From: Catonia carolina
Taxonomy: Eukaryota; Arthropoda; Insecta; Hemiptera; Achilidae
DNA length: 64,000 bases
Assembly (NCBI GenBank): GCA_035578175.1
Contig: JAQMRL010000001.1
Location: 185,701,283-185,765,282, forward strand
Direction of reading: 5' to 3'
Both the position numbers and the translations under genes were made by a program. The notes beneath the pieces were generated by a model. The model ran no database searches. It was given only the letters and a program-made list of their open reading frames with translations, and had not been told where the DNA came from. This document shows positions 1 through 14,226 of the stretch, piece after piece (the first letter of the stretch is position 1; every line of letters starts with the position of its first letter).

Positions 1-42
1 TTTTTTTACGTCGGTCTCGTTATTTAATAGCCACACCTTGTA
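1..42. mobile_element. Terminal inverted repeat of a DNA transposon cut by the window edge (mariner-like)
   Basis: Read from position 40 leftwards on the minus strand, the sequence begins CAAGGTGTGGCTATTAAAT, and it is followed outside by TA at 41-42. This resembles the end of a mariner-family element next to its TA target. The rest of the element lies outside the window, so neither the other end nor a transposase can be checked. The family call is inference from the shape of the terminus. Confidence 0.4.
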
Positions 43-311
43 TATGAGTATTTCATAATAAACTAATTAGAAAGTAGTAAATATTAAGTAAATGTTAATA
101 AATTTTTTTATGACAAACATATTTTAAGTTTATGGTACAGGAACAGTTGTTCCTGTTGTTCATTGTTGCTTGTTGTTCATTGCTAACAACAAACATTATA
201 AACATGCTAATCCTACTTTAAATCTCCTTGTTTTGTTCACTTTAAGAGAGCATTTTATTTGTCAGGCCCATCAAACTATTCACTTAATCATTTCATAAAA
301 TATTCACTTAC

Positions 312-480
312 TGATATTTGTTACATTGCATTCTAGTATATCCTATTGGACTATCTGAATCCTCTTTCCATCTAACAAGATCAGCATTAACAGAGGCTAG
401 AAGAAATCCTGTATCGTAACGGAATCCAATTTCTCCTCGTTTTACAGCTTCAACTGATGCAGGGCCACATTGATATTTTC
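312..480 (-). CDS. Tg: Transglutaminase exon 7 (end of catalytic core)
   Basis: It encodes [38 protein letters not shown] and a loop ending CNKYQ. The acceptor TTATAACAG precedes 480 and the donor GTAAGTG follows 312. The exon ends in phase 2. Following exons should carry the two C-terminal beta-barrels but lie beyond the left edge; nothing convincing is visible in 43-311. Confidence 0.92.
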
Positions 481-3400
481 CTGTTATAAACAAAATTATT
501 TAGTTAGTTTTAATAATGTTTGCTTGTTGTAGTTTTTTATGAATAATTCATTTTTTTAAGTTTCTTAATGGATATATTTTAAATCCTAAGAGTAAATGAA
601 TTGGTCCCAGCAAATAGTTTCTAAGTCATTAATGATAACTGACTCTCCACTCCATGCAAAAATGTTTGAATCCTGTGACAACATTTTCGCACGGATTGAA
701 AATTTTAAGAGGTCAAAATAATGCCATAGGAGCATTAGACTGAGAACTTTAATGCATTGAACGATGTATTAATATTATAGAATTCAATTTCAGATCTTCA
801 CTCAAAACCTTAAAAAAAATGACTTGGCACTTTTTTGCAGGGACCGATTCAAATTTCTTAATGTGTACTATACACCTTTTGGAAGTCTCCTGGATGAAGT
901 TAACAAAATAATTGTTTTAGATATATTTTTCAGATTTAAATTTTTTTTGGCAAGTGGTAAGTTAAATACGATTAATTATTTTTGCAAAATGGAACAGTTA
1001 ATTACTCAGATAATCAAATTATGAATGCAATGGTTGAAGTGGGGATAGTGTTCTCATCTTGAAACTGAGAGTTCAAGAAAATTCAATGGTTTCAAAAATA
1101 TTTTTAATGGTTTGCTGTAATTTTTAAATATTTTTTGAGCCAATTTTTTCATTTATAATTTTCTATTTCAGGTCAATCTTGTTTTTCAGTTTTGCAATTG
1201 CTACAAGACAGTTTTGCTCATATTTTTCCACCGTGTGGCCACAACAATTTTCGATGATTTTTAATTTAAGATTTTTAAATTAAATTGGTTGTAAATATTA
1301 TGTTGGCCATAAGTTGACATGTTTATTTAAAACAATCCATCAATGAATATGATGTGAAGTTATATAAACCATTTCATAGTTATAACAGGAGCCTATGGTT
1401 AAATACACCATAAAATACTTACCATCACTGGTTTCCTGTGGAGTTGCATCAACTGCTTGCCACCCTCCATATCCTGGAGGAAGATCAGCTCTGGCCATCC
1501 ACACATCGTTCCAAACATGATAATTCCATATGGAGTCTTCACCAAATGGATTATGAGGATCAAAAGGTAATTCTTCATCTTTTGATGAATAATAACGGTC
1601 GATTGTTAATGATTCATTTGCATCATGAGCAGATACTAGATTTGTTACAACTCGAGATGGTATTCCCAGTGCTCTACAAACTAAGAAAAAAATTAAACTA
1701 AGTGTGTTATTGTATGTTTTCTCTAAATGAAATTTGTAAGAAAATATGATGACACAACTAATAAAGTATAATTCATTTTTCAAAAACCAAATGGAATATT
1801 AGGAACGTCCATACTAGATGTTTGTTATTAAATGACAGATTTGGGCTAATATACTGACTACTAATCTTAATTATAGCAGTATGATTTACGGCTCAGCAAA
1901 ACTGAGTTCTGTTGCAATGTAAATTAAAATATTCTAATCCCAAATTCTAAGGTTAATTACTGGACACTCCATGTTACGTTTCAAATAAACGTTACACAAC
2001 GACCTCCATGTCCCTTATATCAATGATATCTTAAAGGTTTATCAATGATTTAAAGATAAATTAAACTCAAAGGAAAATCCATCGATTTGGGAACTAAATT
2101 CTTATCACTTGCTAGGGAATTCAAAACGAAGACTAAAATGATTTGGAACACTTGCAAAAGACTAGGATTGAAGCTGAGAGATTTGTATTGGATGACGAAC
2201 AAACGTTCACAGCTGTCATTAGAGAGCAAGCTCCTACTGTACAAAGTCATACTGAAATCGCTGTGGACTTATGGGTTACTGCTTTGGGGATCAGCTGCAA
2301 AATCGAATCTTGGTATTATCCAACGATTCAAGTCAAAAGTTTTACGGATTATAACAAATTCTCCATGGTATGTGACAAATATGCAAAGGGACTTACGTGT
2401 CAACACCATGAAAGAAGAAATTACGCAGCTAAGTTCTAAGTATCAAGTAAAATTAGCAGATCACCCAGATTCTTTGGCGCTAAATTTACTTGATAATAGC
2501 GAAGATGTAACACGACTGAAACGAACAAAATTGCTTGACCTTCCATTTAGATTTACCGATAATCTACATCGTAAATAATTACATTCCATATCAACATCAA
2601 CGTCATCATCATCTCTGTCAACATCATCTTCTTCCTCTACGCATTCTACTTTCACCGCTATTAATTTTGTTACCTTTTCTATAACTGTTATTCATGTTTT
2701 AAATAGTAAATGCTTTCAAAAATTATAAATAATTTTGTTTTTTTTTGAAGCAATGCCATTGGGTATTGTCTTCGTCATGTGAACACTTTCATGTTATTTA
2801 CTAATAGTTTTGTTTTTAAACTGATTGTAAATAATCTCAGATGTTAAAAAAAATTCTGCAGTAGCGACATGCAGTCTTTAATCATCCATTTAATATTTCA
2901 ATGATGAAAAAATTGAATTAATAGGAAATATCAAATAGATAAACTATCTGAATAAATAAATTTTCATTAGGAAAATTGCTTGTGGGTGGTGTCCTGTCAG
3001 TAGTAAATTAACCTGTTTCACTGGTAGTAGATGCAACTGTGAGAATTAAATAAAAAGTTAAAAAAATGAAAACTAAGCAATGGCTTGATGTTTATTCTGC
3101 TTATGTACTTGTTAATACTTCTTTATAAAAATTTCCTTTATTGTTAAAAATAATCATTTTGATGAGGGTGTATCCAGCAAGGGGCGGAGGGGCAGCTGCT
3201 CCTTAATTGGGTAAAGAAAAAATAAATGAGTTTCTGAGAATATCTAACCAACTACGACATCATAGCTTCTACCTAGTTCTAATAAAGTAAAGTGTTTTTA
3301 GAATTTTAGATGTTTAACAAAATTACTACAGGAGATGATTTGTTGAATGTTAGCTACATTTTCTGCTACCATTCCTATTATTTTATCCTGCTTTATATCA

Positions 3401-6400
3401 AAATTTATGCCCTTAAATTTTGAATATAATTACAATAAACATTTTGAAACAGTTGATTTTATTTTCGATTCTGATAAAATTTTTGCTGTTATTGGATTTT
3501 TCAATTTAATTACATTCAAAAGCTTCTTGTAGTATTGATTGTCGACATGATGATTAGACACATTCTTTGCCATGTTAGAGGATTCTACTGAGAAGAACGA
3601 TGAAAGATAATATAGAATGGAAAAATTGAAAATGAAGAACTTTGTTAGTACACGTACATCAAACGTCTATAAATACATTTTACTTAGCGAAAATTTAAAA
3701 CTGGGTATTTAGTGAAATTTGTAACCTCACAGTAAAAATAAAAATACAATTCTAATTTTACTTTATTTATTTGTTTTTTCAAGGCATCAACTGCTAAGGA
3801 GATTTATCTTAAAGTAGTTTTACTCAGATAGAGCTACTTTAAGATAAAAAATACTTTTTCATTTTTGTGGGGAAACAAATTTAAGAAATATTAAGTAAAG
3901 GCTGAGCCCAATAAAAAATTTATCTAATTGAACTTACGTCTCATTTATTTTATCTTAGCTCTTTTTGGATAAGATATAATGAATGCTCTGTGGTTAAGAG
4001 ATAATTGGATTGTGCTATTGATCATAAACTGGCACATCGCTCTCTCTCTCTCCTCTCTAAAAGGAAAATGAGATACTGTATAACAGAAATACTTACCAGT
4101 TGCAAGAACTCCAGCAAATACCCAACACTGTCCATAAAAAACTTCTCGTCCTGTATCTAGATACTTCTCTAATATTGGAACAGATCCAGTCCAAGCTGCA
4201 GGAGCTGTTCCATCTTTGTAATCTCCATCCCACCTACCCTGAAGAACTCCTAAGTCATCATTGGAATTTATCTACAACAGAGATAAAACAGAATACATAA
4301 GAGTTTGATCTCATTATACAGATGTATGATTAGAAGTTTATAACTTCTTGTTCAGCTTCTAATCTCCTCCTAATCATGTCAGGAGGAATAATATATTATA
4401 ATATATGACAATTCTTATTATTGTTCTTAGATTTGTTGGTGGTCTTTCAAAATTTTTTAGTTATTATTGTTAAGTATTATTCATTTGGAAAGGACCTTGA
4501 CAATCTTACTACATTACAAATATTACCATACATGATTCAATTTTTCAAGTAATTGATATATTTTATGGTTTTTCATGTATCATAACATGTTCAATTATTT
4601 ATAGGTTGAAAAAATGAAAGTTTTGTTTTTGCTAAGTGAAATATATTGGGATAAGTAGTAGTTTCAATGTAATATTTTTTGAAAATAGTGTTTTACATAT
4701 TCTGTTACTTACTAGTTTCGAAAGAGCACGGCTCAAATGAATAGGATCTCCTTTAGCAGCTGTTGATAAATTTGTTCGTTCAAGAATAAGCATTGCTGCC
4801 GGTAACACTACCGCTTCAAACTGACCAAAAATCCATTCTCTTCCTTTGGATGTATTCAATGGACCAACCCATATTTTACCGACATCATTGAGAATGTATT
4901 CATCCAATAACTGTTCTTTGGCCATGTACACTGGATCATCTATAAGTAGACAGAATTATATTTTTTTTTAGTTAGACTATTATTTATTTTATTTTTATTA
5001 CCATTCATTTGTTTTCGGGGTCCTGCCCCATACAAATAGATTTACTAAATTGTTCATACAATTAATGAAACAAAGAAACAATTACCAAATTAATAATAAT
5101 ATCAAATATAAAAATGTTATATAAAGACCTTGAGGTAACATCGTCGCCAAAATCAGCTGTTGAACAGCTGATTTTCGGAGACGAAGATTCCTGGTTCAAA
5201 TCCTAGTAAAGGCAGTTACTTTTATTCGGATTTGAATACTAGACAGTGGTTACCGGCGTACTTTGATGGTTGGGGTTCAATTAACTATACTCTCTCAGAA
5301 ATAGTCGGCCTAGGTCTGTACAAGACTACACCTCATTTACACGTCATACACATCATCCTCATCTCATTGGGTCTGGGGTTGCTTATTGTTCTAAATTGAA
5401 CAGATTGCAATGTACACAAATTAGGATTAAAAAAAAAATATATAAAGACCATATATTATCAGTTTCTTATTGTTTCCAATGTTCTGGAAAAGGAGTGCAT
5501 TTATTCATAATTATAATCCTATTAATTATAATATATAAAATTATTATAAATCAAAAACGTCACATACAATAGTTACAATTATACCTATCTACATACAAGG
5601 ATATAATCCTCTAAAACTTAATAAAAATATAATTTTCTTTTACTTTCATAATAGAATACTGCTCATGATAAAATGCGTAACTCGATCAGTTACTACGTAC
5701 TGTATTTTTATTGTAACGTGCAACATTATCCTTGAAGCTCTCACCGCCTTTTCAGGACAACTCAAGGTCCACGTCAAGGACCATTGGCTTTACTCTAAAG
5801 ATGGAATTTAAATAAATGTAAATAAAATTCATTTTGTCTTCATTTAAATTTGATAGGAGCACTAACAGTTTATTATTTGGATTCAAAATATTTCTTGTCA
5901 ACCTTTTGCAATACTCCGTCCTAAATTCAGCATTGTTGTTGTTTAGGTCATCAGCCGAAAGGCTGGTTTGAACCTGTAGAGGTTTTACTAAGTAAAACGA
6001 GGAGTGAGGTGGTTTACCATTACCTTCCTCACTGAATGGAAAAGTACACTTATCAGCATGCCGGGCCCTCTGAAAAGCACATATTTTCCACTATGCAAAT
6101 GACACCTTCACTTCATTCACCACAGGGTCTGGCTGTATAATGAAATTCATTACTTTCAGAGGAAATAACTCTGATTAGTATCTTTTACACCCCTACCTCT
6201 TCTTCTTCTTCTACCTATTACGGATTAGGCGTAACGCCTGTTCCAGCTTCATGCCATCTCTTTCTGGGTCTCCCCAGGCCTCGTCTTCCTTCCGGTTGAT
6301 AGTTTACCGCCCTTACCGTAATCCTGTCTGGCGGCATTCTCTCGACGTGGTTCGTCCATCTGTCTCCCTACCTCTTCTGTTCTTAAATGATTCGGTCATT

Positions 6401-9400
6401 TGATTGGCTGACCATGTGACAAGAAGCAGAACTATTTATTTTAGCCTTGCAACTAACAGATTGAGTGTAAATAATTTGACACTCCACCTGTCTGTTATGG
6501 GCAGAAATTCAGCATATAAGGACTCAAAAAAAAATCCTGAAGGGTTAATTTTGTTAGATTAAATTGTATTTTAATAAATTGATTTGTATGCTTGGTCATT
6601 GTTAACAAGACACATAATGAACTTTCTATTAACAGACAAACCAATTACATTTTTTTTTAATACTACTAAAATTGTTTATTACCCTAAACTGTTCAGTACT
6701 TTTTGTTGGCTTCTTACCTTATATTTAAAATTTGAATAGGTATAGCCAATGGTGTGTGTTCAATTCATCTGATCACCTTATGAAAGAAATTACTTGCGCA
6801 TTTAAAGAAATTTAAATTCTTATTGTTCTAGTAATAAGATTCATTGTCTTAAAACAGTGAAGTATCTACTACATTTTAGACAGAGAGTTTTACATAAACT
6901 TTCTTCCAGCTGACTTGGCTGGTTGAAGGCAAACTGAATAAGTGATCTTTTCATCAAAAGAAATTTTTACTAATTACATACACAGTAAAACAGTAAATAT
7001 CATAAGTGCATGACAAAGAAGTTAAATGAATGGAGTACTTTACATTGAACTTGTAATTTAATACTAATATAATTCTTTGATAATGTTCTAGATTAGTGTT
7101 TCTTTCTGGTGATTTCTCAGTAGGATATGAATTAATGTGATAAAAAAGTAAGTAATACTTACTTTAATACTTTGTATTATAGATAGATAGATAGATTGAG
7201 GGGAGAGAGAGAGATGGAGGGAGGGATATATATATATAGAGAGAGAGAGGGAGAGAGAGGGGGATTTATTTTTAAAAAAATTGGTTAAGCCAACATATTG
7301 TTTCACGTGCGAAGCCGTGCGGGATATGCTAGTGTAAAATAAAAACATAACCTAGTTTTAATCATGACTGAATGACGGTAAATAAAAATTAATGCAGAAA
7401 TACGCATGCTCGGATGGACGCCCATGTGTGCGCTCGTGCGCACGGAGAGAGGGAGATAGAGAGATAGAGCAAGGTAAAGAGAAGTAAAGAGAGTGTGAGA
7501 TATTGAGAGGGGAGGGGAGAGAGTGAGATAGGTACAGAAGGGAGAGGAAGGACAAGATCGAGAGAGACAAAGGGGGATAGTAAGAGAGAAAGTATATGGT
7601 GGTAGGAGGGAGAAGAAGAGTACCGCAAGAGAGATAGGAGCGAGTGGGAGGGAGAGGGAGACACTCACTCACACCCAGACCAATCGCTAAAACATCTTTT
7701 TTGGTTCATGGGGCCTGAAAACATGTATTTCTGGTGAAAACTCAATTTTGAAAAATCATCATGAAAACAATACCTACTCTCCTACCTGTGTTATCTACCT
7801 GTATTCATATAAGGGAAGAGAAAGTAAAAACAAAAGAAACAATTCTATCATTGTAATAATTTTGATACTATAAAAATATTTTGAATTCTAATTGAACTAT
7901 TTCATTAAATCAAGACTGGGGCAAAATAGAATTTTTACTGAAAAGCAAATGGTGTTAAAAACTTTTTCTATGAGTATGAACTGTTAGATAAAATCTATTT
8001 ACACTACTTTAGGTTGATGATCCCTCCTGGGTTTATAAATTTCATTGATTGTTAAAAAAGAACTGTTCAAGCTTATAATTTATTTGCTATGGATGTATTA
8101 TACATGCATATTACATGTGATACAAATATTCTTGTCAGCTATTTGAAGAAAAGTGCATGAAAAATAAGATTTGACAGTTTACATGCTCTATTTTGTATGC
8201 TCAGATTTTTAAATTATTTACTAGAGCACTGTGTATTTATATCTATTTATAATCTGAAAGTCTTAAGCTGTCTAAGTGTTTGCATAAAAGTAGCTTTTAA
8301 CTATGGTTAGTTGTTTATGAACCAAAGTTGTTAAACTTATACCTTTGTGCCATGGATTAAACAATAAGTAGATAAACTGAGGGTACTCATAAGACATTTT
8401 AGTAGAACCATTAACTGTACCAACACTAGTTTCAACAGTCAGTCTCCATACTCCAACAGGTGCTGTAACTGGACTGCGCACCTAAGCATTATTAAATCAA
8501 AAAAACTGAACATTAATTTTAACTATAAATATAATCTAATATATTAACAACAAATAAATTTGTTTAAATTAAAGATAAGTTCCCATTAAGTTAACATTAT
8601 CAATGTAAAATATTTAATATTTAATGTAAAATATTTGCGCCGGCCGCATTGTCGCAGTTGGTAACGTGCTCACCTCTCATCATGCGGTCCTGGGTTCCAA
8701 TCCAACTCAGGCATGGCATATTTTAATACGTTACAAAAAATCATTTCATCCTCCATTGTACAATAGTTACACCCCAATGTCGTCGCTAATGACCACTGTA
8801 GTTGATGGGCCGTTAAATAAGTAAATAAATAAATAATAAAAAAAAAAATATTTTTAATGTATAATATAAAAATCTTATTCAAAATACTGTATTAAGACTT
8901 GTCAATAGGATATTTTTACATAATCCTGTAGTTAGATGCTTTTCAACGAATAGGTTTATTAGGAAAGCATCCTGCCACATTTTCTCTTTCATTGCTATTC
9001 ACGTTTACTTAAAAATATTACTTTTAGATTCTCAAGCAAGCTTTTTAAATGAGTGTAATAATGAAGTTGAGAGCTAATCTGATAGTAGTTTGTTTATAAG
9101 ATAATCATTTGATTTTCATGTGAAATCAGTACTGAAAATCATTTAAAATTTTATGTATCAGTAAAAAGTCTTTTGATATCTGCATGAACAAAACATTTGT
9201 TTGTAAATTATAAAAGATTTCAATTATTTCAATTATTTCCTGGACAAGCTTATAGCTCAATCAATGTTTACCTCCAACGTCACTGCATCTAGATCAGAAC
9301 GTGTAAATCCAACATTCCAATCTTGAAAGTTGTTATCATCATCTTCTATGTCATTGTTAGGGTTTAATGTTGCCACACCAATTTCACTAAGAGGTGACCC

Positions 9401-12400
9401 AAATTTGAATGCTGGTTCAGTACCTAAAATAATAGAAATAAAAATAAATATCTTATGTGAATAGCCTTACCTACAGAAAAATAGTTTAGTGTTAAAGCAC
9501 CCCAAAGAGTGTGTCAAATTTAAAATTTAAAATAAATTCTTAAAAAAAATTAAGTAAATTAGGAAGAATGTACTATTTGTTGTGTGAGTTTATTTATTAC
9601 TTAAAATAATTTTTTTATCTCCCTTGTATCCTGTCCTGAATCCGAGGCTGCTTGTGAGTTTGTCAGTAAGTTAATAAAGCCCCTGGCCACGGTATGAATG
9701 CTGCACAGATTGAGCTTGATATTAGGGTTACTACTTTACTACCTTCAAGCAGGCAGGACCTTTTATTCGAGGTGTCTCTCTAGGTTCTTCCCCCTTTCTG
9801 CTGCTGAGGATTTCTTCTTCTTCTGCCTTCAAGGCTGTTGACCATTTTCGCCTAGTATCCCTAGGTAGGGGCCCTGACAAGATGCTACTATCCAGAGCCA
9901 GATGAACCTTGGTTTTTTAACGTGATTGTTTCTCCTCCTGCTCCTCCTTCCTCATCGCTTGTAAGCTGAGGCCCTGGGCTTGCAACTGGCGGCATTGATA
10001 AACACCGTTGGTAGAGCCCCAGTCCTACTGTATGGAGGTGAGTCGTTGATTGATACCAGACCACAGGAGAGTAGTGTACAGGCAGCAGAGATGCGATTCC
10101 TGCGAAGAACAAAGGGTTGCAGTTGTAGGGACCAACTAAGAAATGAGGGCATAGGAACGGAATTGGATGTTTACAACTTGAATGAGAAGATTGCAGAATA
10201 TCGTAATCGATGAAGGGAGCACGTAGAGAGAATGCCTGAGGGAAGCAATAAATTGCTTCCCTCAAACTTGCAAAACACCCCTTGGTGTTTTGCAATACGA
10301 ACCAATGGGGAGGAGAGATGTTGGGAGGCCACACAAAAGATGGCAATAATTCAGTAGTTTTTCGCTGTTATGAGTCGGAACAGGTCCTAGATTGTGAGAA
10401 TAATAATAATAGTTTTTTACATAAATTTTACAGGCAACATGAATTTATTTATACCGTTAATCCTCTTAAAGAGTTTCTTTTTTTACGTGCCTAGGATCTT
10501 CGTAAGTCTTAAAAGGGGGGACCAAACGGCAAAGTGATTATTTTTAAATTACATTTTTTATATTATTATGCTTCTCATCTGTTCCTACAACAAAAAAAAC
10601 AAATAGGCCTACTGTTAAGCCTGGATTCTGGAGATTTTGTTCCCATTCCTTGGCTGGCTTATTGGTGTAGTAGTCAGCGCCACTGGCTTCTATGCCAGAG
10701 ATTCTGGGTTTAAATCACGAGCAGCTCTGGTATTTTTTTATCATTGTGCATCTGTTATTCTCCAATGTCTGTATTAGTATTAATTTACAAAACAGTCAGG
10801 TGTAAAATGGAAAAAAAAGAAAATTTCCTTTGCTTAGCTCTCCTCTGTTGTGCCTTGCATGTTTACCAAATTTACAGTGAGAGAGACAGGTAGTTGATGG
10901 TTACAACTAAGTACAGTCTAAAAGGGAGTAGAAAAGGAATTTAATAAATAGAACATTATTTATAAATTCACTGGTTGTAAGCAGCTACTAATGTTACTAC
11001 TGAATCTTATTTGCCTGTGTATATGGATTATTTAGAACTAAAGAATTTTAAATGCATTGCATTACAGTATCTAAATTATTAGCCCTGTACTTTCGAATAA
11101 CAAACTGAAATGATGGGATGTTGAAAACTGAAATATATTACTGTGGTATAAAAGCAAAAACTTAAGCAGAAATGTGCAATGAAAACATATATGTATATAT
11201 AATATTGTTTAGTCTGCTGCTGGTTTAAACCTCAAGAGATTTTCCTGAGGAAATGAGAAATAAGTTGTTGCAGCCACATTTCCTTCTTTACTGGGTATTA
11301 CGTTAAAATAACTTTGTATGTATTTCATAAAAAGTTGCATAGCATGAACGTGTGTTATCAAATTATTATCCGTGAAATAATCCTTGGAAAACAATTTTAA
11401 TAACACTGGTTTAGTGATAAATTCATTATTAAAACATTATTTAATTAATTTTGACAAACATCTGAATGACCACAGCAAATGTTAATGTTTGAATTAAATA
11501 AATTCATAATACCTTATACAAAGCTATTTCAATTACTTGGGGATAAAAACACGGAATCTAAGGGAATTCATAAACATGTTGATAACTACAAATTGGATAA
11601 TATCATTAAATTACCAGCTAAAAGGAATATTATATAAATTAATAAGTAATCTTAATTCATGTGATTATAAATTATATATTTGTTTGGTTATTATTTAGTT
11701 TACGTGAGTGTATGACATCAGGTTAAATTTTTTTTTTTATTCCTAATTTGTGTACGTTGCAATCTGTTCAATTTAGAACAATAAGCAACCCCATTACCCA
11801 ATGAGATGAGGATGATGTTGTGTATGACGTGTAAATGAAGTGTAGTCTTGTACAGACCCAGGCTGACCATTCCTGAGAGAGTATGGTTAATTAAACCCCT
11901 ACCATCAAAGTACACCGGTAACCACTGTCTAGTATTCAAATCCGTATAAAAGTAACTTACTAGGATTTGAACCGGGAACCTTCGTCTCCGAAAATCAGGT
12001 GTTAAACAGCTGATTTTGGCGACGACTTTACCTCTAGACCAACCCGGTGGGTTTTGGTTAAATTAAGTATGAAATGTTAAAAAAGAACAAGGATAAAGCA
12101 AATTCCAATAGCAGGAGAATGAGATACTGTTGTTAAGTAGGTACTTCTGACATACTAAATTTAAACTTGCAGTACTATAGTAGAAATAATTGAATGATAA
12201 ACTTATGTTTCTATTGGTAGTTCAGTAACTAACGCTTTTCCCTGAATTATTATTCAGTTTATCTTTCTTGTTCATTTATTAACAAATCTAATTTTACATG
12301 TTTTTATCACATGTTAATAAAATTAGGAAATTTAAACTCCCAACCTGTGAAAAGTTTGATATCTTCTAAATGTTATTAAATTTAACATTTTTTAAAGTTA

Positions 12401-14184
12401 ATTGGTTAATTTTCCGTACAATATTAAAATGTTCTAAAAACTTGTACATTGATGTCATTTATTAATCCAACATTCAAATTCTGGATGTCTTAGTAGTGCA
12501 AATTTCTGGAAAATAAGCAGTTACTGAACTGGTATATGACTAGATTTGTAAATATTGAAATTTCCTTTTTATAACACATAAACTGCTAGTTAATTAGTTA
12601 ATACTTTGGGATAAGGAATTACGGGGTTGAACTTAAAATAATTTTCCAAACCCTGGATGTAAAATTGAACTTAGGAACTTTGGCTTTACAGAATAGTGTG
12701 CTTAATCACTGAATGGAGATGGTCACCATTTCCTTTTAATAATAAAATGTGTGAGAAGAAGGGATAGGGTAGTGGAGCATATCCTAAGACATCAATTTAT
12801 TAATCTATCAATAATGGAGGGTAATATTGAGGGAGTGAATTGTAGGGGGAAGCAAAGGTTAGAATATATAAAGCCAATTACAAAAGATGTAGGGTGATAC
12901 AGGTATGTAGATATGAAACAACTTGTGCAAGATAGAACAGCTTGGAGAGCTGCATCAAACCAGTCGAGAGACTGATGACCAAAAAATAAATAAATAAATA
13001 AAATAAAATTTGTATGAAACTTTGAGGAAAGATAAACATTTAATTAATTTTGAATAAAATTTTTTACAATAGTATTTTAAAATGTACAATAATGTTTTAA
13101 AAAATTTCTTCGCATTGCAATACAAGAAGAATTGTAGCCTACTCTAAATATATTTAATATTTAGAGATATTTTGAGGTAAATCTGAGATCAAAAAATTAA
13201 AGTCCTACAATTTTCAATTGTAAAAATATTGAAATAAAATTAAAAAATATAATAATAGTTTTCTAAAGTAGATTAACCTTTAAAGTAATATTACCACATT
13301 TTTTACGCTGGTATTTTTTATCATTATGAAACTTTCTTTATGTAATAGATTTATTAATGATAAATATAATGGCAACAGTGATTAACAGTTTGAAAACTGT
13401 TATCAAGGGCTCCTGCTTTGAAAATGAGCTCCTCAGAATTAAACCCTTGAGGTATATTATATGATAAACAATCAAAATACATAATACTATAACTTTAGAA
13501 TATAATATAAATAAATTTAGTGATGTGAAAATCTTATTTCTATGATACGTTATAGCAGTTGACAATGTTCAATAAAAACAACGTTAAAATAAGTTTGTTA
13601 CTATAAAAGTAGTTCCACACAGATGACTACTTAAAGTTATACATGTTGCAATAAACTAATGGATGTAACATTACGTTTTCATTTTTTATGGAATATATTT
13701 TTTATGAGAAAGTCAATACAATTGACAATACAGATGACTTGTTGGTGAGAATTTTTAAAATTATCATCAGTCATATTGTTTTGTCCGTCTGTCTATCACA
13801 CCCACAAGTCAGAAACTACGAGACATTGCAACAAACAATTTTAAGATTCGTAATCTACACAAAAAGTTAGTGGGCCTGAACTGGGTTTGACCATAAGTGA
13901 CCCAAAACCTGAGGTCAAGAAATCAAATTTGGATTTTGGAAACAAAAATAGTATCATTCTATTCCTCTAAAAGAGTAGATGCAGAAATCACTATTAGTTT
14001 TTACCATAAGTCAAAGGTAAGCCTTTTTAAAAATTGCCACTAGCCATGAGACACATCTTCAATTTTTACTTTCTCTTGCCTATATGAATATACAAGAAGA
14101 AAAGTATTGTTTTCATGTCGATTTTTCACAAGATCTACACGTTTTCAGACCCCCTGAACCCAAAAAACATGTTTTTAGCGATTG

Positions 14185-14226
<42 letters not shown>

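Noticed and set aside
7303..7672. Overlapping minus ORFs rich in Ser, Leu and Pro
   Set aside because: They come from the GA-rich tract (7445-7660) and have no domain or codon signal.
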